64,000 nt of DNA from Auanema rhodensis (Eukaryota > Nematoda > Chromadorea > Rhabditida > Rhabditidae), in contig CAXKVF010000074.1 in assembly GCA_964057225.1 (NCBI GenBank), positions 496,001 through 560,000 of the forward strand. The letters are read 5' to 3'. The notes under the pieces were generated by a model. The model was not told the origin of the DNA. It saw only the letters and a program-made list of their open reading frames with translations, and searched no databases. The position numbers and the translations under genes were made by a program. Numbering within the stretch: position 1 is the stretch's first letter; every line of letters starts with the position of its first letter. Positions 1 through 13,024 of the stretch are shown piece by piece.

Positions 1-176
1 ACTTGGTATGTAACTCGCTTCACGTGAAAGATAAAGAGATGCGGTTTTCAAAATTAGATTCCCCATGTCCATATTAGTCTAAAAACAAATTTTTATTGAT
101 ATTGGTGCATGGTAACCATGACTTTGAAATTTACGTGAACTTTAATTTATGCTAATTAAATGTACACGTGATGTGC
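1..176 (+). repeat. Representative satellite monomer and its internal landmarks
   Basis: This copy is near consensus. Landmarks by monomer position: perfect palindrome TTCACGTGAA (19-28); A/T-rich runs around 45-56 and 81-95; short inverted repeat CATGGT-A-ACCATG (108-120); inverted repeat TTTAATT-6 bp-AATTAAA (141-160); TGTACA (161-166); CACGTG (165-170); and GTGCAC across the unit junction (173-176 plus 1-2). ACGTGA occurs three times in the same orientation, at 22, 133 and 166. The most common alternative allele is g107t (GGTGCATGG versus GGTTCATGG). The stop codon that blocks the longest forward frame is the TAG at 75-77. Confidence 0.95.
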
Positions 177-2816
177 TCTTGGTATGTAACTCGCTTCACG
201 TGAAAGATAAAGAGATGCGGTTTTCAAAATTAGATTACCCATGTCCATATTAGTCTAAAAACAAATTTTTATTGATATTGGTGCATGGTAACCATGACTT
301 TGAAATTTACGTGAACTTTAATTTATGCTAATTAAATGTACACGTGATGTGCTCTTGGTATGTAACTCGCTTCACGTGAAAGATAAAGAGATGCGGTTTT
401 CAAAATTAGATTACCCATGTCCATAATAGTCTAAAAACAAATTTTTATTGATATTGGTGCATGGTAACCATGACTTTGAAATTTACGTGAACTTTAATTT
501 ATGCTAATTAAATGTACACGTGATGTGCACTTGGTATGTAACTCGCTTCACGTGAAAGATAAAGAGATGCGGTTTTCAAAATTAGATTCCCCATGTCCAT
601 ATTAGTCTAAAAACAAATTTTTATTGATATTGGTGCATGGTAACCATGACTTTGAAATTTACGTGAACTTTAATTTATGCTAATTAAATGTACACGTGAT
701 GTGCACTTGGTATGTAACTCGCTTCACGTGAAAGATAAAGAGATGCGGTTTTCAAAATTAGATTCCCCATGTCCATATTAGTCTAAAAACAAATTTTTAT
801 TGATATTGGTTCATGGTAACCATGACTTTGAAATTTACGTGAACTTTAATTTATGCTAATTAAATGTACACGTGATGTGCACTTGGTATGTAACTCGCTT
901 CACGTGAAAGTTAAAGAGATGCGGTTTTCAAAATTAGAATACCCATGTCCATATTAGTCTAAAAACAAATTTTTATTGATATTGGTGCATGGTAACCATG
1001 ACTTTGAAATTTACGTGAACTTTAATTTATGCTAATTAAATGTACGCGTGATGTGCACTCGGTATGTAACTCGCTTCACGTGAAAGATAAAGAGATGCGG
1101 TTTTCAAAATTAGATTCCTCATGTCCATATTAGTCTAAAAACAAATTTTTATTGATATTGGTGCATGGTAACCATGACTTTGAAATTTACGTGAACTTTA
1201 ATTTATGCTAATTAAATGTACACGTGATGTGCACTTGGTATGTAACTCGCTTCACGTGAAAGATAAAGAGATGCGGTTTTCAAAATTAGATTCCCCATGT
1301 CCATATTAGTCTAAAAACAAATTTTTATTGATATTGGTTCATGGTAACCATGACTTTGAAATTTACGTGAACTTTAATTTATGCTAATTAAATGTACACG
1401 TGATGTGCACTTGGTATGTAACTCGCTTCACGTGAAAGATAAAGAGATGCGGTTTTCAAAATTAGATTCCCCATGTCCATATTAGTCTAAAAACAAATTT
1501 TTATTGATATTGGTGCATGGTAACCATGACTTTGAAATTTACGTGAACTTTAATTTATGCTAATTAAATGTACACGTGATGTGCTCTTGGTATGTAACTC
1601 GCTTCACGTGAAAGATAAAGAGATGCGGTTTTCAAAATTAGATTCCCCATGTCCATATTAGTCTAAAAACAAATTTTTATTGATATTGGTGCATGGTAAC
1701 CATGACTTTGAAATTTACGTGAACTTTAATTTATGCTAATTAAATGTACACGTGATGTGCACTTGGTATGTAACTCGCTTCACGTGAAAGATAAAGAGAT
1801 GCGGTTTTCAAAATTAGATTCCCCATGTCCATATTAGTCTAAAAACAAATTTTTATTGATATTGGTTCATGGTAACCATGACTTTGAAATTTACGTGAAC
1901 TTTAATTTATGCTAATTAAATGTACACGTGATGTGCACTTGGTATGTAACTCGCTTCACGTGAAAGTTAAAGAGATGCGGTTTTCAAAATTAGATTACCC
2001 ATGTCCATATTAGTCTAAAAACAAATTTTTCTTGATATTGGTTCATGGTAACCATGACTTTGAAATTTACGTGAACTTTAATTTATGCTAATTAAATGTA
2101 CACGTGATGTGCACTTGGTATGTAACTCGCTTCACGTGAAAGATAAAGAGATGCGGTTTTCAAAATTAGATCCCCCATGTCCATATTAGTCTAAATACTA
2201 ATTTTTATTGATATTGGTGCATGGTAACCATGACTTTGAAATTTACGTGAACTTTAATTTATGCTAATTAAATGTACACGTGATGTGCACTTGGTATGTA
2301 ACTCGCTTCACGTGAAAGATAAAGAGATGCGGTTTTCAAAATTAGATTCCCCATGTCCATATTAGTCTAAAAACAAATTTTTATTGATATTGGTGCATGG
2401 TAACCATGACTTTGAAATTTACGTGAACTTTAATTTATGCTAATTAAATGTACACGTGATGTGCACTTGGTATGTAACTCGCTTCACGTGAAAGATAAAG
2501 AGATGCGGTTTTCAAAATTAGATTCCCCATGTCCATATTAGTCTAAAAACAAATTTTTATTGATATTGGTGCATGGTAACCATGACTTTGAAATTTACGT
2601 GAACTTTAATTTATGCTAATTAAATGTACACGTGATGTGCACTTGGTATGTAACTTGCTTCACGTGAAAGATAAAGAGATGCGGTTTTCAAAATTAGATT
2701 GCCCATGTCCATATTAGTCTAAAAACAAATTTTAATTGATATTGGTTCATGGTAACCATGACTTTGAAATTTACGTGAACTTTAATTTATGCTAATTAAA
2801 TGTACACGTGATGTGC

Positions 2817-4224
2817 ACTTGGTATGTAACTCGCTTCACGTGAAAGATAAAGAGATGCGGTTTTCAAAGTTAGATTCCCCATGTCCATATTAGTCTAAAA
2901 ACAAATTTTTATTGATATTGGTGCATGGTAACCATGACTTTGAAATTTACGTGAACTTTAATTTATGCTAATTAAATGTACACGTGATGTGCACTTGGTA
3001 TGTAACTCGCTTCACGTGAAAGATGAAGAGATGCGGTTTTCAAAATTAGATTCCCCATGTCCATATTAGTCTAAAAACAAATTTTTATTGATATTGGTGC
3101 ATGGTAACCATGACTTTGAAATTTACGTGAACTTTAATTTATGCTAATTAAATGTACACGTGATGTGCACTTGGTATGTAACTCGCTTCACGTGAAAGAT
3201 AAAGAGATGCGGTTTTCAAAATTAGATTCCCCATGTCCATATTAGTCTAAAAACAAATTTTTATTGATATTGGTGCATGGTAACCATGACTTTGAAATTT
3301 ACGTGAACTTTAATTTATGCTAATTAAATGTACACGTGATGTGCACTTGGTATGTAACTCGCTTCACGTGAAAGATAAAGAGATGCGGTTTTCAAAATTA
3401 GATTCCCCATGTCCATATTAGTCTAAAAACAAATTTTTGTTGATATTGATGCATGGTAACCATGACTTTGAAATTTACGTGAACTTTAATTTATGCTTAT
3501 TAAGTGTACACGTGATGTGCACTTGGTATGTAACTTGCTTCACGTGAAAGATAAAGAGATGCGGTTTTCAAAATTAGATTGCCCATGCCCATATTAGTCT
3601 AAAAATAAATTTTTATTGATATTGGTGCATGGTAACCATGACTTTGAAATTTACGTGAACTTTAATTTATGCTAATTAAATGTACACGTGATGTGCACTT
3701 GGTATGTAACTCGCTTCACGTAAAAGATAAAGAGATGCGGTTTTCAAAATTAGATTGCCCATGTCCATATTAGTCTGAAAACAAATTTTTATTGATATTG
3801 GTGCATGGTAACCATGACTTTGAAATTTACGTGAACTTTAATTTATGCTAATTAAATGTACACGTGATGTGCACTCGGTATGTAACTCGCTTCACGTGAA
3901 AGATAAAGAGATGCGGTTTTCAAAATTAGATTCCTCATGTCCATATTAGTCTAAAAACAAATTTTTATTGATATTGGTGCATGGTAACCATGACTTTGAA
4001 ATTTACGTGAACTTTAATTTATGCTAATTAAATGTACACGTGATGTGCACTTGGTATGTAACTCGCTTCACGTGAAAGATAAAGAGATGCGGTTTTCAAA
4101 ATTAGATTGCCCATGTCCATATTAGTCTAAAAACAAATTTTTATTGATATTGGTTCATGGTAACCATGACTTTGAAATTTACGTGAACTTTAATTTATGC
4201 TAATTAAATGTACACGTGATGTGC
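2817..4224 (+). repeat. Eight-monomer cassette (a53g ... t4c ... c61g), first occurrence
   Basis: The order is CAAAGTT (a53g), GATGAAG (a33g), plain, a variant monomer, ATTGCCCATGCCC, TAAAAG with ATTGCCC and CTGAAAAC, ACTCGG with TTCCTCATG, then ATTGCCC with TTCATGG. Versions of this series recur from 8,801, 17,601, 30,097, 36,257 and 45,057, making it the most stable HOR module in blocks A and B. In this copy the fourth monomer (3,345) has TTTTTGTTG, ATTGATGC and TGCTTATTAAGTG, and the fifth also has c16t and AAAAATAAAT. Elsewhere the fourth is ATTGCCC with TTTTAATTG. Confidence 0.85.
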
Positions 4225-7200
4225 ACTTGGTATGTAACTCGCTTCACGTGAAAGATAAAGAGATACGGTTTTCAAAATTAGATTCCCCATGTCCATATTA
4301 GTCTAAAAACAAATTTTTATTGATATTGGTGCATGGTAACCGTGACTTTGAAATTTACGTGAACTTTAATTTATGCTAATTAAATGTACACGTGATGTGC
4401 ACTTGGTATGTAACTCGCTTCACGTGAAAGATAAAGAGATGCGGTTTTCAAAATTAGATTGCCCATGTCCATATTAGTCTAAAAACAAATTTTAATTGAT
4501 ATTGGTTCATGGTAACCATGACTTTGAAATTTACGTGAACATTAATTTATGCTAATTAAATGTACACGTGATGTGCACTTGGTATGTAACTCGCTTCACG
4601 TGAAAGATAAAGAGATGCGGTTTTCAAAATTAGATTCCCCATGTCCATATTAGTCTAAAAACAAATTTTTATTGATATTGGTGCATGGTAACCATGACTT
4701 TGAAATTTACGTGAACTTTAATTTATGCTAATTAAATGTACACGTGATGTGCACTTGGTATGTAACTCGCTTCACGTGAAAGATGAAGAGATGCGGTTTT
4801 CAAAATTAGATTCCCCATGTCCATATTAGTCTAAAAACAAATTTTTATTGATATTGGTGCATGGTAACCATGACTTTGAAATTTACGTGAACTTTAATTT
4901 ATGCTAATTAAATGTACACGTGATGTGCACTTGGTATGTAACTCGCTTCACGTGAAAGATAAAGAGATGCGGTTTTCAAAATTAGATTCCCCATGTCCAT
5001 ATTAGTCTAAAAACAAATTTTTATTGATATTGGTGCATGGTAACCATGACTTTGAAATTTACGTGAACTTTAATTTATGCTAATTAAATGTACACGTGAT
5101 GTGCACTTGGTATGTAACTCGCTTCACGTGAAAGATAAAGAGATGCGGTTTTCAAAATTAGATTCCCCATGTCCATATTAGTCTAAAAACAAATTTTTAT
5201 TGATATTGGTGCATGGTAACCATGACTTTGAAATTTACGTGAACTTTAATTTATGCTAATTAAATGTACACGTGATGTGCACTTGGTATGTAACTCGCTT
5301 CACGTGAAAGATAAAGAGATGCGGTTTTCAAAATTAGATTCCCCATGTCCATATTAGTCTAAAAACAAATTTTTATTGATATTGGTGCATGGTAACCATG
5401 ACTTTGAAATTTACGTGAACTTTAATTTATGCTAATTAAATGTACACGTGATGTGCACTTGGTATGTAACTCGCTTCACGTGAAAGATAAAGAGATGCGG
5501 TTTTCAAAATTAGATTCCCCATGTCCATATTAGTCTAAAAACGAATTTTTATTGATATTGGTGCATGGTAACCACGACTTTGAAATTTACGTGAACTTTA
5601 ATTTATGCTAATTAAATGTACACGTGATGTGCACTTGGTATGTAACTCGCTTCACGTGAAAGATAAAGAGATGCGGTTTTCAAAATTAGATTCCCCATGT
5701 CCATATTAGTCTAAAAACAAATTTTTATTGATATTGGTTCATGGTAACCATGACTTTGAAATTTACGTGAACTTTAATTTATGCTAATTAAATGTACACG
5801 TGATGTGCACTTGGTATGTAACTCGCTTCACGTGAAAGATAAAGAGATGCGGTTTTCAAAATTAGATTCCCCATGTCCATATTAGTCTAAAAACAAATTT
5901 TTATTGATATTGGTGCATGGTAACCATGACTTTGAAATTTACGTGAACTTTAATTTATGCTAATTAAATGTACACGTGATGTGCACTTGGTATGTAACTC
6001 GCTTCACGTGAAAGATGAAGAGATGCGGTTTTCAAAATTAGATCCCCCATGTCCATATTAGTCTAAAAACAAATTTTTATTGATATTGGTTCATGGTAAC
6101 CATGACTTTGAAATTTACGTGAACTTTAATTTATGCTAATTAAATGTACACGTGATGTGCACTTGGTATGTAACTCGCTTCACGTGAAAGATAAAGAGAT
6201 GCGGTTTTCAAAATTAGATTCCCCATGTCCATATTAGTCTAAAAACAAATTTTTATTGATATTGGTTCATGGTAACCATGACTTTGAAATTTACGTGAAC
6301 TTTAATTTATGCTAATTAAATGTACACGTGATGTGCACTTGGTATGTAACTCGCTTCACGTGAAAGATAAAGAGATGCGGTTTTCAAAGTTAGATTCCCC
6401 ATGTCCATATTAGTCTAAAAACAAATTTTTATTGATATTGGTTCATGGTAACCATGACTTTGAAATTTACGTGAACTTTAATTTATGCTAATTAAATGTA
6501 CACGTGATGTGCACTTGGTATGTAACTCGCTTCACGTGAAAGATAAAGAGATGCGGTTTTCAAAATTAGATTCCCCATGTCCATATTAGTCTAAAAACAA
6601 ATTTTTATTGATATTGGTGCATGGTAACCATGACTTTGAAATTTACGTGAACTTTAATTTATGCTAATTAAATGTACACGTGATGTGCACTTGGTATGTA
6701 ACTCGCTTCACGTGAAAGATAAAGAGATGCGGTTTTCAAAATTAGATTCCCCATGTCCATATTAGTCTAAAAACAAATTTTTATTGATATTGGTGCATGG
6801 TAACCATGACTTTGAAATTTACGTGAACTTTAATTTATGCTAATTAAATGTACACGTGATGTGCACTTGGTATGTAACTCGCTTCACGTGAAAGATAAAG
6901 AGATGCGGTTTTCATAATTAGATTCCCCATGTCCATATTAGTCTAAAAACAAATTTTTATTGATATTGGTGCATGGTAACCATGACTTTGAAATTTACGT
7001 GAACTTTAATTTATGCTAATTAAATGTACACGTGATGTGCACTTGGTATGTAACTCGCTTCACGTGAAAGATAAAGAGATGCGGTTTTCAAAATTAGATT
7101 CCCCATGTCCATATTAGTCTAAAAACAAATTTTTATTGATATTGGTTCATGGTAACCATGACTTTGAAATTTACGTGAACTTTAATTTATGCTAATTAAA

Positions 7201-7392
7201 TGTACACGTGATGTGCACTTGGTATGTAACTCGCTTCACGTGAAAGATAAAGAGATGCGGTTTTCAAAATTAGATTCCCCATGTCCATATTAGTCTAAAA
7301 ACAAATTTTTATTGATATTGGTGCATGGTAACCATGACTTTGAAATTTACGTGAACTTTAATTTATGCTAATTAAATGTACACGTGATGTGC

Positions 7393-7920
7393 ACTTGGTA
7401 TGTAACTCGCTTCACGTGAAAGATAAAGAGATGCGGTTTTCAAAATTAGATTCCCCATGTCCATATTAGTCTAAAAACGAATTTTTATTGATATTGGTGC
7501 ATGGTAACCATGACTTTGAATTTTACGTGAACTTTAATTTATGCTAATTAAATGTACACGTGATGTGCACTTGGTATGTAACTCGCTTCAAGTGAAAGAT
7601 AAAGAGATGCGGTTTTCAAGATTAGATTCCCCATGTCCATATTAGTCTAAAAACAAATTTTTATTGATATTGCTTCATGGTAACCATGACTTTGAAATTT
7701 ACGTGAACTTTAATTTATGCTAATTAAATGTACACGTGATGTGCACTTGGTATGTAACTCACTTCACGTAAAAGATAAAGAGATGCGGTTTTCAAAATTA
7801 GATTCCCCATGTCCATATTAGTCTAAAAACAAATTTTAATTGATATTGGTTCATGGTAACCATGACTTTGAAATTTACGTGAACTTTAATTTATGCTAAT
7901 TAAATGTACACGTGATGTGC
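7393..7920 (+). repeat. Short foreign patch flanked by hybrid monomers
   Basis: The monomer at 7,393 starts like the AAACGAATT type (a87g) but ends in TGAATTTTAC (a129t). The next (7,569) is the full TTCAAGTG / TTCAAGATT / ATTGCTTC type. The monomer at 7,745 starts as the ACTCACTTCACGTAAAAG type but ends TTTTAATTG / TTCATGG, a tail otherwise tied to ATTGCCC monomers. The foreign segment thus covers at least 7,521..7,770 and at most about 7,480..7,837. The donor type is the cassette seen at 12,497..13,024. Block B has the same structure at 34,849..35,376, so it predates the A/B duplication. Confidence 0.85.
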
Positions 7921-9680
7921 ACTTGGTATGTAACTCGCTTCACGTGAAAGATAAAGAGATGCGGTTTTCAAAGTTAGATTCCCCATGTCCATATTAGTCT
8001 AAAAACAAATTTTTATTGATATTGGTGCATGGTAACCATGACTTTGAAATTTACGTGAACTTTAATTTATGCTAATTAAATGTACACGTGATGTGCACTT
8101 GGTATGTAACTCGCTTCACGTGAAAGATGAAGAGATGCGGTTTTCAAAATTAGATTCCCCATGTCCATATTAGTCTAAAAACAAATTTTTATTGATATTG
8201 GTGCATGGTAACCATGACTTTGAAATTTACGTGAACTTTAATTTATGCTAATTAAATGTACACGTGATGTGCACTTGGTATGTAACTCGCTTCACGTGAA
8301 AGATAAAGAGATGCGGTTTTCAAAATTAGATTCCCCATGTCCATATTAGTCTAAAAACAAATTTTTATTGATATTGGTGCATGGTAACCATGACTTTGAA
8401 ATTTACGTGAACTTTAATTTATGCTAATTAAATGTACACGTGATGTGCACTTGGTATGTAACTCGCTTCACGTGAAAGATAAAGAGATGCGGTTTTCAAA
8501 ATTAGATTGCCCATGTCCATATTAGTCTAAAAACAAATTTTAATTGATATTGGTTCATGGTAACCATGACTTTGAAATTTACGTGAACTTTAATTTATGC
8601 TAATTAAATGTACACGTGATGTGCACTTGGTATGTAACTCGCTTCACGTGAAAGATAAAGAGATGCGGTTTTCAAAATTAGATTGCCCATGCCCATATTA
8701 GTCTAAAAACAAATTTTTATTGATATTGGTGCATGGTAACCATGACTTTGAAATTTACGTGAACTTTAATTTATGCTAATTAAATGTACACGTGATGTGC
8801 ACTTGGTATGTAACTCGCTTCACGTGAAAGATAAAGAGATGCGGTTTTCAAAGTTAGATTCCCCATGTCCATATTAGTCTAAAAACAAATTTTTATTGAT
8901 ATTGGTGCATGGTAACCATGACTTTGAAATTTACGTGAACTTTAATTTATGCTAATTAAATGTACACGTGATGTGCACTTGGTATGTAACTCGCTTCACG
9001 TGAAAGATGAAGAGATGCGGTTTTCAAAATTAGATTCCCCATGTCCATATTAGTCTAAAAACAAATTTTTATTGATATTGGTGCATGGTAACCATGACTT
9101 TGAAATTTACGTGAACTTTAATTTATGCTAATTAAATGTACACGTGATGTGCACTTGGTATGTAACTCGCTTCACGTGAAAGATAAAGAGATGCGGTTTT
9201 CAAAATTAGATTCCCCATGTCCATATTAGTCTAAAAACAAATTTTTATTGATATTGGTGCATGGTAACCATGACTTTGAAATTTACGTGAACTTTAATTT
9301 ATGCTAATTAAATGTACACGTGATGTGCACTTGGTATGTAACTCGCTTCACGTGAAAGATAAAGAGATGCGGTTTTCAAAATTAGATTGCCCATGTCCAT
9401 ATTAGTCTAAAAACAAATTTTAATTGATATTGGTTCATGGTAACCATGACTTTGAAATTTACGTGAACTTTAATTTATGCTAATTAAATGTACACGTGAT
9501 GTGCACTTGGTATGTAACTCGCTTCACGTGAAAGATAAAGAGATGCGGTTTTCAAAATTAGATTGCCCATGCCCATATTAGTCTAAAAACAAATTTTTAT
9601 TGATATTGGTGCATGGTAACCATGACTTTGAAATTTACGTGAACTTTAATTTATGCTAATTAAATGTACACGTGATGTGC
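7921..9680 (+). repeat. Five-monomer tandem duplication (2 x 880 bp) in block A
   Basis: Monomers 7,921..8,800 and 8,801..9,680 show the same order: a53g, a33g, plain, ATTGCCC with TTTTAATTG and TTCATGG, ATTGCCCATGCCC. I saw no difference between the two units. The second unit runs on into the full eight-monomer cassette (TAAAAG, then ACTCGG at 9,857). Confidence 0.9.
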
Positions 9681-10384
9681 ACTTGGTATGTAACTCGCTT
9701 CACGTAAAAGATAAAGAGATGCGGTTTTCAAAATTAGATTGCCCATGTCCATATTAGTCTGAAAACAAATTTTTATTGATATTGGTGCATGGTAACCATG
9801 ACTTTGAAATTTACGTGAACTTTAATTTATGCTAATTAAATGTACACGTGATGTGCACTCGGTATGTAACTCGCTTCACGTGAAAGATAAAGAGATGCGG
9901 TTTTCAAAATTAGATTCCTCATGTCCATATTAGTCTAAAAACAAATTTTTATTGATATTGGTGCATGGTAACCATGACTTTGAAATTTACGTGAACTTTA
10001 ATTTATGCTAATTAAATGTACACGTGATGTGCACTTGGTATGTAACTCGCTTCACGTGAAAGATAAAGAGATGCGGTTTTCAAAATTAGATTGCCCATGT
10101 CCATATTAGTCTAAAAACAAATTTTTATTGATATTGGTTCATGGTAACCATGACTTTGAAATTTACGTGAACTTTAATTTATGCTAATTAAATGTACACG
10201 TGATGTGCACTTGGTATGTAACTCGCTTCACGTGAAAGATAAAGAGATGCGGTTTTCAAAATTAGATTCCCCATGTCCATATTAGTCTAAAAACAAATTT
10301 TTATTGATATTGGTGCATGGTAACCATGACTTTGAAATTTACGTGAACTTTAATTTATGCTAATTAAATGTACACGTGATGTGC

Positions 10385-11440
10385 ACTTGGTATGTAACTC
10401 GCTTCACGTGAAAGATAAAGAGATGCGGTTTTCAAAATTAGATTCCCCATGTCCATATTAGTCTAAAAACGAATTTTTATTGATATTGGTGCATGGTAAC
10501 CACGACTTTGAAATTTACGTGAACTTTAATTTATGCTAATTAAATGTACACGTGATGTGCACTTGGTATGTAACTCGCTTCACGTGAAAGATAAAGAGAT
10601 GCGGTTTTCAAAATTAGATTCCCCATGTCCATATTAGTCTAAAAACAAATTTTTATTGATATTGGTTCATGGTAACCATGACTTTGAAATTTACGTGAAC
10701 TTTAATTTATGCTAATTAAATGTACACGTGATGTGCACTTGGTATGTAACTCGCTTCACGTGAAAGATAAAGAGATGCGGTTTTCAAAATTAGATTCCCC
10801 ATGTCCATATTAGTCTAAAAACAAATTTTTATTGATATTGGTGCATGGTAACCATGACTTTGAAATTTACGTGAACTTTAATTTATGCTAATTAAATGTA
10901 CACGTGATGTGCACTTGGTATGTAACTCGCTTCACGTGAAAGATGAAGAGATGCGGTTTTCAAAATTAGATTCCCCATGTCCATATTAGTCTAAAAACAA
11001 ATTTTTATTGATATTGGTGCATGGTAACCATGACTTTGAAATTTACGTGAACTTTAATTTATGCTAATTAAATGTACACGTGATGTGCACTTGGTATGTA
11101 ACTCGCTTCACGTGAAAGATAAAGAGATGCGGTTTTCAAAATTAGATCCCCCATGTCCATATTAGTCTAAAAACAAATTTTTATTGATATTGGTTCATGG
11201 TAACCATGACTTTGAAATTTACGTGAACTTTAATTTATGCTAATTAAATGTACACGTGATGTGCACTTGGTATGTAACTCGCTTCACGTGAAAGATAAAG
11301 AGATGCGGTTTTCAAAATTAGATTCCCCATGTCCATATTAGTCTAAAAACGAATTTTTATTGATATTGGTGCATGGTAACCACGACTTTGAAATTTACGT
11401 GAACTTTAATTTATGCTAATTAAATGTACACGTGATGTGC
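10385..11440 (+). repeat. Five-monomer local repeat carrying AAACGAATT / CCACGAC monomers
   Basis: The monomer with AAACGAATT (a87g) and AACCACGAC (t119c) occurs at 10,385 and again 880 bp later at 11,265. Between them lie TTCATGG, plain, GATGAAG and GATCCCCC / TTCATGG monomers. The related single version is at 5,457..6,336, where GATGAAG and GATCCCCC sit in one monomer (5,985). Block B has the same pair at 37,841 and 38,721. Confidence 0.82.
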
Positions 11441-12320
11441 ACTTGGTATGTAACTCGCTTCACGTGAAAGATAAAGAGATGCGGTTTTCAAAATTAGATT
11501 CCCCATGTCCATATTAGTCTAAAAACAAATTTTTATTGATATTGGTTCATGGTAACCATGACTTTGAAATTTACGTGAACTTTAATTTATGCTAATTAAA
11601 TGTACACGTGATGTGCACTTGGTATGTAACTCGCTTCACGTGAAAGATAAAGAGATGCGGTTTTCAAAGTTAGATTCCCCATGTCCATATTAGTCTAAAA
11701 ACAAATTTTTATTGATATTGGTTCATGGTAACCATGACTTTGAAATTTACGTGAACTTTAATTTATGCTAATTAAATGTACACGTGATGTGCACTTGGTA
11801 TGTAACTCGCTTCACGTGAAAGATAAAGAGATGCGGTTTTCAAAATTAGATTCCCCATGTCCATATTAGTCTAAAAACAAATTTTTATTGATATTGGTGC
11901 ATGGTAACCATGACTTTGAAATTTACGTGAACTTTAATTTATGCTAATTAAATGTACACGTGATGTGCACTTGGTATGTAACTCGCTTCACGTGAAAGAT
12001 AAAGAGATGCGGTTTTCAAAATTAGATTCCCCATGTCCATATTAGTCTAAAAACAAATTTTTATTGATATTGGTGCATGGTAACCATGACTTTGAAATTT
12101 ACGTGAACTTTAATTTATGCTAATTAAATGTACACGTGATGTGCACTTGGTATGTAACTCGCTTCACGTGAAAGATAAAGAGATGCGGTTTTCAAAATTA
12201 GATTCCCCATGTCCATATTAGTCTAAAAACAAATTTTTATTGATATTGGTGCATGGTAACCATGACTTTGAAATTTACGTGAACTTTAATTTATGCTAAT
12301 TAAATGTACACGTGATGTGC

Positions 12321-13024
12321 ACTTGGTATGTAACTCGCTTCACGTGAAAGATAAAGAGATGCGGTTTTCAAAATTAGATTCCCCATGTCCATATTAGTCT
12401 AAAAACAAATTTTTATTGATATTGGTGCCTGGTAACCATGACTTTGAAATTTACGTGAACTTTAATTTATGCTAATTAAATGTACACGTGATGTGCACTT
12501 GGTATGTAACTCGCTTCACGTAAAAGATAAAGAGATGCGGTTTCCAAAATTAGATTCCCCATGTCCATATTAGTCTAAAAACAAATTTTTATTGATATTG
12601 GTGCATGGTAACCATGACTTTGAATTTTACGTGAACTTTAATTTATGCTAATTAAATGTACACGTGATGTGCACTTGGTATGTAACTCGCTTCAAGTGAA
12701 AGATAAAGAGATGCGGTTTTCAAGATTAGATTCCCCATGTCCATATTAGTCTAAAAACAAATTTTTATTGATATTGCTTCATGGTAACCATGACTTTGAA
12801 ATTTACGTGAACTTTAATTTATGCTAATTAAATGTACACGTGATGTGCACTTGGTATGTAACTCACTTCACGTAAAAGATAAAGAGATGCGGTTTTCAAA
12901 ATTAGATTCCCCATGTCCATATTGGTCTAAAAACAAATTTTTATTGATATTGGTGCATGGTAACCATGACTTTGAATTTTACGTGAACTTTAATTTATGC
13001 TAATTAAATGTACACGTGATGTGC
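12321..13024 (+). repeat. Four-monomer cassette: GCCTGG, TAAAAG/TTTCC, TCAAGTG/GCTTC, ACTCACT/TTGGTC
   Basis: Order: a109c (GTGCCTGG); g26a with TTTCCAAAA and a129t; c21a with TTCAAGATT and ATTGCTTC; g17a with g26a, a76g and a129t. The last monomer has lost the in-frame TAG. The cassette recurs in block B at 39,777..40,480 and in the terminal mosaic at 59,665..60,368 and 63,009..63,712. At 54,033..54,560 it appears without the GCCTGG monomer. Confidence 0.9.
12821..13003 (+). other. Spurious 60-residue open frame across a monomer junction (stop lost by a76g)
   Basis: This frame starts at an ATG at the end of one monomer and runs 183 nt, more than a full unit, to TAA in the next. It is open only because the usual TAG is TGG (Trp) here. 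Identical frames lie at 40,277, 54,357, 55,589, 56,997, 60,165 and 63,509, spaced by whole numbers of monomers, so they are copies of one mutant monomer. Because 176 is not a multiple of 3, the reading frame shifts in every unit and cannot continue. No signal peptide, domain or codon signature is visible. It is not considered a gene; transcription is not excluded. Confidence 0.9.

Noticed and set aside
161-180. Functional yeast-type CDEI element
   Set aside because: The 8-bp match is to a short degenerate consensus and sits in a regional satellite without CDEII or CDEIII-like sequence. Kept only as a hint of possible bHLH binding.
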